Part shown: piece after piece, positions 1 to 9,636 of the stretch
Numbering within the stretch: position 1 is the first letter of the stretch
How the letters are laid out: every line of letters begins with the position of its first letter
From: Takakia lepidozioides
Taxonomy: Eukaryota > Streptophyta > Takakiopsida > Takakiales > Takakiaceae
Assembly (NCBI GenBank): GCA_030704615.1
Contig: CM060732.1
Coordinates: forward strand, 76,365,053 to 76,429,052
Length of the DNA stretch: 64,000 bases
Direction: 5' to 3'
Position numbers and translations under genes: made by a program
The notes under the pieces: model-generated
The model's input: the letters and a program-made list of their open reading frames with translations, nothing else
The model's database searches: none
What the model was told of the DNA's origin: nothing

Positions 1-119
1 TCAGGTTCAGGGATCAAGTGTCATCTACACAACTATTGTGTTGTTTGTTGTTAGCTTTTGAGCTTTTAGCTGTTCAGGCTGCACTATGTTGTATGTTTTG
101 TGGCTGTGGGATCTAACAG

Positions 120-263
120 GGAGTGTTGTCACAGATTGTGAAGCATCATCCACATGAAGTTGGACGTGAGCGACAAGTCTTTGTAGACTTTTTCTGTGCT
201 CCAGATCGATTGCGCAGCCAAGTGCGAGAGCTCTCAGCCCGGGTCAAGGCCCTTCAAACTTAG
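120..263 (+). CDS. Terminal exon of a conserved plant gene, possibly augmin subunit 3-like
   Basis: Seen: 48 open codons end in TAG at 261-263. They follow a usable AG acceptor (ctaacag, 113-119), so this looks like the last exon of a gene entering from the left edge. The peptide is charged and helical-looking, with a core [19 protein letters not shown] followed by SARVKALQT at the stop. Inference: this style of ending resembles the C-terminus of a plant augmin/HAUS-type coiled-coil subunit, which would act in microtubule-dependent microtubule nucleation. The family name rests on memory of the motif and is tentative. A GT that could be the upstream donor lies within the first ten bases of the window. 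No frameshift or stop is visible in the exon. Confidence 0.4.
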   Translation, partial: GVLSQIVKHHPHEVGRERQVFVDFFCAPDRLRSQVRELSARVKALQT

Positions 264-1789
264 GGTTATTCAATGTACATAAATGTCTGCCTAGGCATCA
301 GAAGCTTCAGGAGAGAATTGGAGGGTGGTTGATCTCTCTGTTGTGCACATGCGAACACACAAACACCCTCGCTCAATTGATAGCAAACACAATTCCATTG
401 TCATGTTTGGCCGCACTTAGGTAATGCACTTCACCATTACACAAATACCTTTCCTCAAAGATAACAAAGGAAAAAAGTTGAAATTTTTGCCATATTCTTG
501 CAGCTGATTCTCACAAGTTACTGGGTACCATACTCCCAAACTTTGTAGTCTCCCCTTGCCTCTATCTGCATAGCTTTGGTCGTGCATTTGAATAGAGGAA
601 TGCGAAAACTGTCCAGCTCCCGAAGTTGCTTACTCAAGAAGCCGAAATTAGCTGCTTCTGCTATACTATCTCTAAGTTGCAGTTGCAGAGTTATTTTCCA
701 AGGCATGGAGTACACATATGGAGGCTCACCAATCCCTGCAGCCTCACCAACTTGATGGCCGGTACCTTCCTGGGACCAAAATGGCAGCTGTCGACCTCTC
801 TCTCTCTTAATCTCCCAAAGATCCCCCCTCTTGGATGATATGCACATGCTCGGATTAGAAATTAGGGCATACAAAGTAGGAAAATATTTGAAAGAAAAAA
901 ACAAGTCGTAATGGCTCCACCCCTAGGAGATTTGGCGGTTTGGGAGATAGGCCGTTTGGGAGATCTCAACGATGACACAAACAAAACAAAACAAAACAAA
1001 ACAAACGTCTCGCTTCATATATTGATGGTTCAACTCAATACATGTTCACTTCGACTACGTGGGGGTGCATATCGCGTCCAATTGAAGTGCAGCAGACTTA
1101 TATGCACATAGATTAAAGTATCAAAATAAAGAGTCACAAAATAGATACGTCGGGATGCATAGGTCCATAGTGCAATGGAATATAATCATGATGGTTGACG
1201 ACAACATCTGCAAATGCACTAGTATGTTCGACATTAAGATCAAACAGACCACTGCTCTGTTGCTGGAATGAAATATCAATTTGTAGATGTCGTTTGATGA
1301 TGAGGACCGGAATAAAAAAAATATTCGCTTCATCTCTTCGATTCTTGTATCCTTTGGAAATAGCATAGACCACCATAGCAATTCACATTTGCTTATATCC
1401 ATTCCATTACACAAGAAGGCTCCAGATGCATAATTTTTTTGCCAAATTTTAACATTGATAGCAAACAAGCGATAAAGGAGCTTCTCAGGCACTTTTCAGG
1501 TCGTGCATGTATATGATAAATGAACGCTTTTTCAAAAATAGCAAAGTGGGCTTTCCTAGAGCAATGATTGGCCCTTCATGTGGGAGATTTGGAATTTCAA
1601 GTACTTTTGGTCGCTGAAAATTCGGGAAAAATAGCAAAGAGGATATATCAATATATGAAGCCTCGACAGGGGAGATTGCAAAAATAACAAAGTGGGCTTT
1701 GATGGAAATAATGACGTGGAGGTCACCCAAACTGCAGGGTCTTTGGATGCATAGGGGATTTTTGGACGTAGCTGACATTGGATACTGAG
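264..1789. other. Intergenic, no recognisable gene
   Basis: Short ORFs on both strands (the longest about 128 codons on the minus strand at 518-904) show no familiar domain. A 30-base stretch around 780-815 (gctgtcgacctctctc, continuing CT-rich) recurs near 9335-9370. A short run of AAACA units lies at 978-1003. The segment from about 1545 contains the phrase acttttggtcgctg, which recurs at about 2582 and 2742 on the other side of the tandem repeat. Confidence 0.5.
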
Positions 1790-2540
1790 GTTGCACTTGG
1801 GCGTCTACATGGGAGAAGCACTTGGATACATAGGAGATTGCACTTGGACTTAGATTTCAATTCTTCACACATAGGCCAACGGCACAGGCTACCCTAGATC
1901 TCCCAAAGTGTGGTGTGGGAGATCAATTCTTTACACATGGGCCTCGACATAGGAGACGTACTTGGATACATAGGGGATTGCACTTGGACTTAGATGACAC
2001 TGGACACTTGGGCCTCTACATGGAAGATGCACTTGGATACATGAATAGAAGATTACACTTGAGCTTAGATGGGCCTCGACATAGGAGACACACTTGGATA
2101 CATAGGAAATTGCATTTGGTCTTACATTTCAGTTCTTCACGCGTGGGCCAATGATATATGCTACACTAGAGGTCGCACTTGGGCCTTGACATAGGAGACG
2201 CAATGGGATACATAGCAAATTGCACTTGGTATTAGATTTCAATTCTTCACATATGGGCCCAAAGGTACATGCTACCCTAGAGGTCGCACTTGGGCCTCGA
2301 CATATGGGACGCACTAGAATACATAGAAAATCTTACACTTGGGCTTAGGTTGGGCTTAGGTGACATTGGACACTTGGGCCAATGGCTCCACATGATACCC
2401 TAGAGGTCGCATCTAGGCCCCCCACATGGGAGATGCACTTGGATACTTACGGGATTGCACTTAGGTAGCTCAGATGACACTGGACACTAGCTTGGGGGGA
2501 CACTAGCTTGGGCCAACGGCACAAGCTACCCCGGTGCTTG
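1790..2540. repeat. Irregular tandem repeat (about 60-140 bp spacing)
   Basis: The phrase gcacttggatacatagg, with a following gattgcacttgg, recurs near 1805, 1945, 2014, 2077, 2188, 2299 and 2421. Spacings are about 140, 69, 63, 111, 111 and 122 bp. Units carry variable inserts including ttcaattcttcacac and gctaccctagaggtcgc. The uneven spacing suggests an old, internally deleted satellite rather than a fresh microsatellite. ORFs across it are repeat artefacts. Confidence 0.75.
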
Positions 2541-2859
2541 GTACCATTGGAAAGCCCTTGATGAGGAGGAGTGGAATTCCAAGTACTTTTGGTCGCTGTA
2601 TATTTACGAAAAATTTGGCTTTCCTGGGACAATGATTGGAGCCACGTCAGGAGAGATATCAAGGGAAAGGTCTCCGGTTCAAATCTGGTCGTAGGCTCTG
2701 TGGTAAAAAAAAAAAAATTAGATATAGCTAAAACCAATTTCAAATACTTTTGGTCGCTGGAAATCCACGAAAAATTCATTGGACACTTGGGCCAACGTTA
2801 CATGCTAGCCTAATATATTCGTATAGTCCAGCGACGATTGAAGGTCGGAGACTTTGAAG

Positions 2860-3288
2860 GGCCGTACCACACTAGCGGCAAGAGGGGCAACGACACACAA
2901 TTTCGGACCCTCCTATTGGTTTATTGGAGGACAGTGTGCCGCTTTCCCTACCACACTAGCGGTTGCTGCCGGCGGAGAGGCTCCAACCTAGTGCCTAGCT
3001 TACATGTCACATCACCGTGAAATACGGATTTTCCAGGCAGTGTCCCCTACAAATCCACAATCTTAGAAAGACATTTTGTCTTTAATTCTCCCGCCATTGC
3101 GAAGCTGGTCTCTCCAACCCCGTCGTGCGTGATGGTCTCTCCTACCGATTTTTTCGTCGTTGGGCTTATGCTATAGTGTGGTGGCCGACTCATTGCCGCT
3201 TGGTGACATGGACCTATGTCATCCCACAATCCCTAGCCTGCCACGTCCAAGTTAGTGCCGTTGGTGTGCCGCTAGTGTGGTACGCGGC
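2860..3288. mobile_element. MITE-like element with terminal inverted repeats
   Basis: A 17-bp perfect inverted repeat bounds this segment: gtaccacactagcggca at 2864-2880 and its reverse complement at 3267-3283. Similarity extends outward into ggccg/cggcc. A partial internal copy (accacactagcggttgc) lies near 2950. The ~430 bp interior has no transposase ORF, as expected of a non-autonomous DNA element. No convincing target-site duplication was found, so the exact ends and superfamily are open. Confidence 0.55.
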
Positions 3289-4868
3289 CTGTTTAGTGTA
3301 GATCAGGAATAGGGTGTCGGAGTGCCACATCACCTTCGCCACATCATCGTAACCACGTTATCATCGTCACGCCAAGTCGTCGTCTTCAACCACGTCATCA
3401 ATATCGTCGTTTTTCTTAAGAACATGCCCGAAATGCCCGAAAATAATCGGGATAAATATTTGCAATTGCAGCGGGGAAGGGATGGGATGATGATGTTCCC
3501 GCATCCTTGAGCGCGGAGGGGACACACCGATCTCAGAGGGAGATCCTACATGGTGGATGCTGCACAACCTTCTTTCATTTCAAAATGGGGACTGGCTGCA
3601 GTATTCCAACTCTACAATCCACTCCCAGCACCAAATTCGGCAAGGAGAGATTCAATTCCCAGATACCCCACTTTGAATGAATCGGATGCAACTACACTGG
3701 TGCACTGGCAACATTCTCGCAGATGTGCAGTTGAATAAGAATGGTTTTTTGAGGTTCGAAGAACAGTTTTAATGTCTCAGGTGTACTTCAACTAGCAATT
3801 ACATCCCAAAGAAGCATCTTCTATGGAGGGGGCATTCACACCCGCTTTTAGATGACCCCTGGTTTAACAAACTATCTAGACGTCGATACAATAGTACGTC
3901 CTGTACACCGAGATATGACAGAAATGTGAAATGTGCTAAGCAGTTGCATACCTGACCACTTGTACTCTGACCTCTCCTTCCACAGACTGCATTTCCATGA
4001 AGTAAACTTGACAATGATGCTTCAGTGAGTAAAACGCCTCTTCAGATCTCAACGCATGAACATGAAAAAGGTGAGGCGTTAGTGACAAAATGTGTTAGGT
4101 AGTTACATACGTGAACATTTGCAATGTCGCGGCCTCTCTCAAACTGATGTGAACTTGAAATGACCGTTCAATGAACAAACGCCTGTCTAGATCTCAATGC
4201 ACTGAAATAAAACCACCTGACTCGGCGGTAGAGAGACAGTCAAGATCTGACCACCATTCGCACTCTTCCTTCTCTCCTGCTCTGCTTCCTTAACTGAACT
4301 TTAAAAGAATGCATGAATGAGCAAAGCTCCTCTTCATATCTCAACACTGAACTCTCTCAACACATTGAAATGAAGAGACACAACCTCTGAGGCGGCGGTA
4401 GTGCATGGAATGCGGCGGCTGTTCACTCATACCTAACGCTCCAAGACCCAAGACCGTTCACGCGTGAAGCCTGTAACCCTCCTGACATGTGCCCATGTGC
4501 CCACACTTGCAAGAAGCGGTTGCTTACTTGCCCTAAGAAAATGTGCACACAACCCCGGATAGCGTTTTAGTGAGCGTTTGAACGGTCATAGAACGACTTA
4601 TGACACCCAGCATTACCCTGTTGTATATCACGTAGAAACATAACATTATGTGGGTTATTAGTGGTTGCTTGCACTATGGGTCTTTTGCCCTTGTTTTGTA
4701 CCCCCTCTCCTTTAGATCGACATAACATATCGTAATCTTGCCCAAAATAGATGTTCTTACAGTCAATTTAAAGCCTATCTTACCAGCGTTCAAATGAACT
4801 TGAACGGATGAAATCCGTTAAGAAATTCATCCTCTATGGATGAAAACGTCCTTAAGTGTATGGTCGAT
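3289..4868. other. Intergenic, no recognisable gene
   Basis: Only short ORFs without recognisable domains. Related phrases recur at loose spacing between about 4020 and 4400 (gatctcaacgcatgaa, gatctcaatgcactgaaa, tctcaacactgaactc), which suggests a decayed low-copy tandem duplication. Nothing else could be assigned. Confidence 0.4.
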
Positions 4869-5177
4869 GGTGAAGAAATACGCATCAAGGTTCAGAGTGT
4901 CCTCCCCAGGGTACAGATCAAGCTGCACGATATGACCCTTGTTGTCACATTGAACTCCCCACCACGAGCAGCAATCGACAGTTACCGCCCACCCGCTGAT
5001 CACATTTTGGCTGTCCTCCGTGATTCCCGCTTTGAACGCCAACAATGCATCTCTCTCGGCGGCCAAGCAACTCGTGGCATCAGTGAAAATAATGCGAGAG
5101 GTCGGTGCAACGACGAATGAACAGAACAGCAACACTGGTGTACACCTTGTTTGCCATGGCCTGCCAGTTTGCCCCAT
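4869..5177 (-). pseudogene. LRR gene copy 1, truncated to its N-terminal domain
   Basis: The ATG at 5177 corresponds to the starts of the other two copies (MGQTGR...). Then follow a hydrophobic signal-peptide-like stretch, the LRR N-terminal domain (AERDALLAFKAGITEDSQN, a CCSWWGVQCDN cysteine motif) and the first beta strand. Homology stops at FFT, exactly where the first LRR should begin, and the frame runs into an unrelated stop near 4827. About 60 residues of flanking open frame upstream of the ATG are 5' leader. Its upstream region is nearly identical to that of copy 3, so the truncation or duplication is recent. A short secreted product is conceivable, but without LRRs it would not bind a ligand like its relatives. 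Confidence 0.8.
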
Positions 5178-5323
5178 CTTGTCACTTTGAGCTCCTACAT
5201 GTAAATTGATTAAGATCGCGAGCGTGCACTTGACGTCTTTCGAGATGGGTACAGAAACACAGATGTTTAGGGAGATAAGCAGCTGGAAGTGGAGGTGGGG
5301 AAAGGAACTGATGAAGGCAGACA

Positions 5324-5631
5324 CATATATAGGGTTTGGCGTGGAAATGGTTGACAATCAGACAGTGCCATGGGGAGCTGGAGTTTGTCGTAACTGGAGC
5401 AACCACGAAACTGGCTCATACCTCGTCTCCGTCACAGTTGTACGTGCCTCCTACAAACACGTGCACACGCTCCTTCGTTAAAAAAGTGCATTTCGAAGCG
5501 TGTTCCAACGTTCGAACCTCCGTTCGAAGCGTGTTCGACTCCATGTAATCATGTTTTGACGGTAGGTCGAGGTTTGGGTAAATTTGATAATTAACAGGGG
5601 AACCCTCCCGTTGACTGAATATTTTGGTCAA
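5324..5631 (-). promoter_or_regulatory. LRR copy 1 promoter: TATA box and W-box pair
   Basis: A TATA-type sequence (reverse complement cctatatatg, 5324-5333) lies about 150 bp upstream of the ATG at 5177. Further upstream, TTGACT (5611-5616) and GGTCAA (5626-5631) form an inverted W-box pair, the site bound by WRKY factors. The pair is kept in all three LRR copies, which suggests function in a defence-type promoter. This is inference from motifs only. Confidence 0.5.
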
Positions 5632-5800
5632 ATTCCGGCAGGCCATCGCTCGCGGCGCGTCGTTGTTGAAGATACGTACCTAGGTCTAGCAGCGGCAGAT
5701 TTTCGTTCATCCAAGTGGCACCCAGCAATAGTTTGGTGGCCGATGAATGAAAAGCACGAGGAAGCATCCAAAGGATGAAAGACGCGCGAGTGAAGAGCAT
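5390..5800. repeat. Duplicated LRR upstream segment (copy at about 17515-17930)
   Basis: This ~400-bp block is nearly base-for-base identical to 17515-17930, apart from a ~39-bp insertion in the second copy after gaagatacgtac and a few substitutions. It includes the conserved W-box pair and the imperfect direct repeat ttcgaagcgtgttc (5493 and 5522). It marks a recent segmental duplication of the LRR gene with its promoter. Confidence 0.8.
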
Positions 5801-5891
5801 CTTTCGGGAGGGCCGCCTGCTTTGGTATCCCTCGCGAGCTTCCTGGCCTCCGGTGGTCTAGCACTTGTTTTTATACTTATGGTACATGTGT

Positions 5892-6664
5892 TCACGTAGA
5901 GTCCATCCTTGAACACACTCGAGAAGAGGTGCTATGTACAAGCTTTCCGTCCGAGATGGCATCATAAACCTTCTGGATCTCCTGTCCAAGGGACACGGTT
6001 CTTAGTCCTGACAACAACTGGGTCCAAGCTCTGACCCCACAAACTTGTAGAGAGGGTACGTTCTGCAGTCATGGATACGGTTGGGCGCTGGAAAAATACC
6101 CTCGGAGTCATAGGCTTCCCGGACAAGCGGCACTGCGGTGTTGATGCGCGGCTTCAATTGCTCCTCAAAGACGGTAATTCGTTGGAAAACAGAGGTAGTC
6201 TCGAGTTTCTCATTCTTGGGATTTTTAAGCGCGTACTCCATCAGCACCTCCCTAAGCTTCTGCATGGTAGGTTTGACTCGTTGCATCGTCCATGTAGCTG
6301 AAAACAGTTGGAAATCCACCACACTCAGGAGGTCCTTCTCGCATAAACGAGATGACAAAAGCCCGCCACTGCCGTTTGCACTTCTTGGCATACTTGGCGA
6401 ACAACGAGTTTGACTGTAGACTGGATTGTCTCCTCAATGTGTCGGAGGTCATTGGGCTGGCAGAGACCAACCAAGAAAGTGGAACTCATGAGTTTCAATG
6501 GTTTAATGCATTCAGGACTCTTGCTGATCACCCTATGCCCAGTGAATTCACGTCCTGGTTATGCTGCTCGGCACACTGCACGTGGGTGGTCACTGGGTTG
6601 GCCAGATAGTTAAGGTCAGAGAGATAAGACGCCATAGCTATCTCCCCATCCTTCATCCCATAGT
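5892..6664 (-). pseudogene. PAL: Phenylalanine ammonia-lyase pseudogene, 3' part
   Basis: Reverse-strand translation in broken frames follows PAL family C-terminal order: [55 protein letters not shown], then [30 protein letters not shown], and after a 1-nt loss near 6015 the last residues QEIQKVYDAISDGKL. PAL deaminates phenylalanine to cinnamate at the entry to phenylpropanoid metabolism. At least three frame changes (near 6015, 6390 and 6500) mean no functional protein is possible. The rest of the gene continues at 7786-8596 after a ~1.1 kb interruption. The end abuts the duplicated LRR copy 1 upstream block. Confidence 0.9.
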
Positions 6665-6688
6665 ACTGCACCCTACTGCCATAGAACT

Positions 6689-6771
6689 GCAACAGATTGC
6701 GGGATGATCTAGGAGTTGAGTGATTAATGTTATTAATTACTCAACTTCTAGATCATCCCGCAATCTGTTGC
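6689..6771. repeat. Near-perfect hairpin (33-bp arms, 17-nt loop)
   Basis: The left arm 6689-6721 (gcaacagattgcgggatgat...) pairs with the right arm 6739-6771 with one mismatch in 33 positions. The 17-nt loop is AT-rich. The structure could be a tiny foldback element or a small-RNA precursor. It sits in the interruption of the PAL pseudogene. Confidence 0.85.
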
Positions 6772-7354
6772 CTCTGGTGAATTTCCACCTGTATGTGAGC
6801 CAACGAAGTCAAGACACCCCCTACCCCTCGAGCTCACATACTGGTGGTAATTTGTCCAGACGCAATCGATGTACGCAACTACAATCCGACTCCTGCTAGA
6901 CTCCTTCTACTCAGTTGTAAACAACTAAGTTCAACTAGCAAACTTTGAGTTTATATAGTACTTACCTGTAGACCGTTTTTGTGAAGCGTTTGATGCACGG
7001 CCATCAAATATATTGGGCCTCCCTCGAGCCTACATATATATATATATATCGGATAGTTCTTACCTGCAGACCGTTGGTACTATTTGTGAAGCTTTTGATG
7101 CACGGACATCTTTTATCGGAAAAGCTAAAAATACTCCATGGTTGTCATATGTGGATTTCTCAACAGATAAATCATTATATTTTTGGTTTGTTGCTATCGG
7201 CCTGGCTGCACCCTTAACCATGCATTCACTTCCTCCCACTCTCATCTGCACATGTGCTTGGACCACAGATGTATTGGGTCTACATAAGGGGGCAAGGTTC
7301 CAGACGCATGCTTGTGAAATGCTTCGTAAAGAAATGAAAAATTATTCGTCCGAC

Positions 7355-7740
7355 GTAGGAGTTATATGACACAGCGTGTTGGTGTACTCTGGAACGTCAT
7401 TATAGAGGATCTGGGAAAGAACAAGTTTATGCGCCACACACTGGAGATGTAGCAGGCTTTTCTTTTCCACGGAAGCTGGGTGGTCTATCCTAAGGATTAC
7501 GATCCCAGGTTTATATATGTAAATGAAGGAGGGAAATGACACTGCATATGTGGAGGGTTCAAGAAGGTGGTAGCAGCAACTATGTGGAGAGTAGGGTGCG
7601 AAGGCCTTCCTCCAAGGTAGGCGTGGTGCTCAGAACTCGCTCCTGAAGACTGAGGAGAATCTAGAGATTAGGGCTTTGAATCTCCACTACATTTAACAGA
7701 TCACTCCGACGCCTGGGCTCTTGAGCACTTTCTGCTGAGA
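7355..7740. repeat. Dispersed repeat, parts shared with 19.1-20.4 kb
   Basis: Positions 7360-7640 (atgacacagcgtgttggtgt ... gtggtagcagcaacta ... ggccttcctccaagg) match 20155-20440 in direct orientation. The next 95 bp (7645-7740, including cgcctgggctcttgagcac) match 19145-19240 in inverted orientation. The two loci therefore share one family but in rearranged order. No coding capacity was recognised. Confidence 0.75.
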
Positions 7741-7785
7741 AATTAATGTGAGAAAAAAAACAAGAGGAGGTTGTTCGAGGAGTGG

Positions 7786-8596
7786 CTGGGGTTAGGTCCT
7801 CCGCTCAGATGTGAAGGCAGCCCGTTGTTGTAGTAGTCATTGACAAGCTCGGAGAATTGTGTAAACATCAGCTTTCCAATCGCAGCAATTGCCAAGCGCA
7901 TGTTATCCATAGACACTCCGACAGGGGTTCCCTGGAAGTTTCCACCATGAAGGGCTCTGTTCCCACCAGCATCAATGATTGGCTTGTCGTTCACGGAATT
8001 GATTTCCCTCTCAAGAGCGTGAGTGGCAGTGCGAATGGCCTCGACCTAGACAGAATACATTCATGAACAATGTTTTAGTTGCTGGGCTATTCAACCACCA
8101 AGCGGAACGGAGACCTCAACGACTAATTAAATTTCTGAGTAATGTTCGGAAGCATAATTGTCGCGATCCGCTCAGACAAGCTCGTATTCAAAAACAGTAT
8201 GTGCTCAAGGCATATAACTTTCCGCTTTGAGATGGACCGTACCTGCGGACCCAGCCATTGTGAAGTGCGCAGCGCTTGTCGAGCTTGGACCATCGAGGAT
8301 CCACTCCATGATGGCTGCTGCCTCCATCTGACCTGGTTGGTGCTTTAGCTTGTGTGTCAAGGGGTGAGCGAATTCCGGTTTTCGTTGCATCAACTCACAG
8401 AGTAGGACCAGGACGTTGGCATCGTAACAAACAGTGGATGCCAACGCTGACCCTACTGCCGTTCTGTTAACGAGGGCCAGGCCTCCTTTGGCTGCAGCTC
8501 AAAGGGCCACTCCACCGATAGCGAGAGCTTCTAGGGCTGAAATCTCCTCTCCGTCCTCTGTGATAGCTACGGAGTTGGCCCTGGCAGTAAGAAGAC
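7786..8596 (-). pseudogene. PAL: Phenylalanine ammonia-lyase pseudogene, middle part with intron
   Basis: From 8596 downward the translation begins GLLTARANSVAI after a tgcacag acceptor, in the place of the PAL segment just downstream of the catalytic ASGDLVPLSYIAG loop; the loop itself is missing. A 1-nt loss near 8480 shifts the frame between FELQPKE and [16 protein letters not shown]. Then come [18 protein letters not shown] and MEWILDG, an internal deletion, TSQWLGPQ, and a 197-nt intron (8046-8242, GT..AG) spliced to [18 protein letters not shown] and [19 protein letters not shown]. Homology ends at HLSGGPNP. The gene has lost its N-terminus with the MIO-forming triad and is frameshifted and deleted, so it is dead. 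Confidence 0.9.
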
Positions 8597-9420
8597 CTGT
8601 GCAATTGCACGGTATTCTTAGTGATACAAATGACATAATTAAAGAATTATGATAATTCATGAATCGTAGATGGCTGCCTGTGTAGTGCATGTTGCAGGTA
8701 GGGCGTTGCCGTCCGCCCCCCTTCCATGAATGACTCCTGCATTCAGCAACCTGAATCACATGCACATGGCATCCTGTCAATGAACTGATCATCGAGATAG
8801 TGATTTAGGGTGCAATCCCCACTTGATCTAGCATTTACCTTCCTGGGTACCAATATGGCACAAGTGTGTGCAGGTCATGAGTCTGCTTGTCTTACAATTT
8901 TCTTTCAAGAGATAGATCAATGAAGTCACTGAGGTGGACCTTTGGAAACGTGATTTGCTTCGCATTATGCCAGTGAAGCTCTCTCCGTGCGTTATTGAGA
9001 ATCCAGTCGTGGAATAATCGTACTCTAATTTGCAATCTATTCTTCCATGATGAGAGGCGGTGCTCATGATTATCATTTTGGTTGGGTAAATTGGTGAGCA
9101 TTGAACTCGAAGATTTTCATGTTGTCTATCATGTGAATGCTGAGGGAGGTGAAAGAGGGTGCTCAGCTCAAAGTGATCGTTCCAATGGAAGGAACACTGG
9201 CACATTTAGATGCCTTCACTCTAATCAGCGCTCCTCTTGAAGTCAATATCTGTCAGCCCCATTTACGTGCAGGAATGACTTCGGTGTCTCGAGAAACAAT
9301 GTCGGGCAGTTGCTAGCTCCAAAGGTGCTTGGAAGCTGTCGACCTCTCTCTCTCTCTCTTTTAATCTCCTGGCAAAGCTCCCCACTCTGTTAGGAATGCC
9401 TGGATATTAGTAATAAAGGG
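8597..9420. other. Intergenic, no recognisable gene
   Basis: No PAL N-terminal sequence was found upstream of the last PAL exon. Minus-strand ORFs (8828-9205 and 8892-9101) have no familiar domain. A CT-rich stretch at about 9335-9370 repeats one at about 780-815. Confidence 0.4.
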
Positions 9421-9424
9421 ATAA

Positions 9425-9570
9425 TTCTTTTTAATAAAGGGGAATACCCGGGAGCGACTGCTCACAAATCAGGCCCTTATACCACACCCGACAAAGTAGC
9501 AAGATTTCAACCCTGAATCACCTGGGTGCCACCGAGTGCTCTGCTCTATCCACATGAGCTACCCACTGGT
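9425..9570 (-). mobile_element. tRNA-derived SINE, copy A (shortened)
   Basis: Reading the minus strand, an A-box-like TAGCTCATGTGG near 9566-9555 and a B-box-like GGGTTGAAATC about 33 nt further are followed by the same body as copy B (gtcgggtgtggtataa, then ggcctgatttgtgagcagt). The internal segment of about 75 bp present in copies B and C is absent. It lies directly downstream of LRR copy 2. A tRNA gene is excluded because the body continues well past a tRNA 3' end without a matching acceptor arm. Confidence 0.7.
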
Positions 9571-9636
9571 GGTAAAATTTTAAATATAGGACGGACACCT
9601 CTACTACAGATGGGTACTTACCTACCTCCATCTGGA

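Larger units (their letters stand above)
6665..7785. other. Segment separating the two halves of the PAL pseudogene
   Basis: About 1.1 kb of non-PAL DNA lies between the GGPNP region and the YYGMKDGE region of PAL. It begins next to a strong hairpin (6689-6771), includes a TA microsatellite at about 7033-7049, and ends with a repeat whose parts recur at 19.1-20.4 kb. An intron is possible, because a tgcag precedes the downstream PAL half, but no matching donor was found. An insertion is at least as likely. Confidence 0.5.

Noticed and set aside
518-904. 128-codon minus-strand ORF near the left edge
   Set aside because: No domain, no codon signal, and part of it is a CT-rich dispersed repeat.
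2640-2722. B-box-like ggttcaaatctgg followed by a poly(A) run, as another SINE
   Set aside because: No convincing A box at tRNA spacing and no second copy. Left unannotated.
7033-7049. TA microsatellite as a promoter
   Set aside because: A pure dinucleotide run with no gene start on either side.
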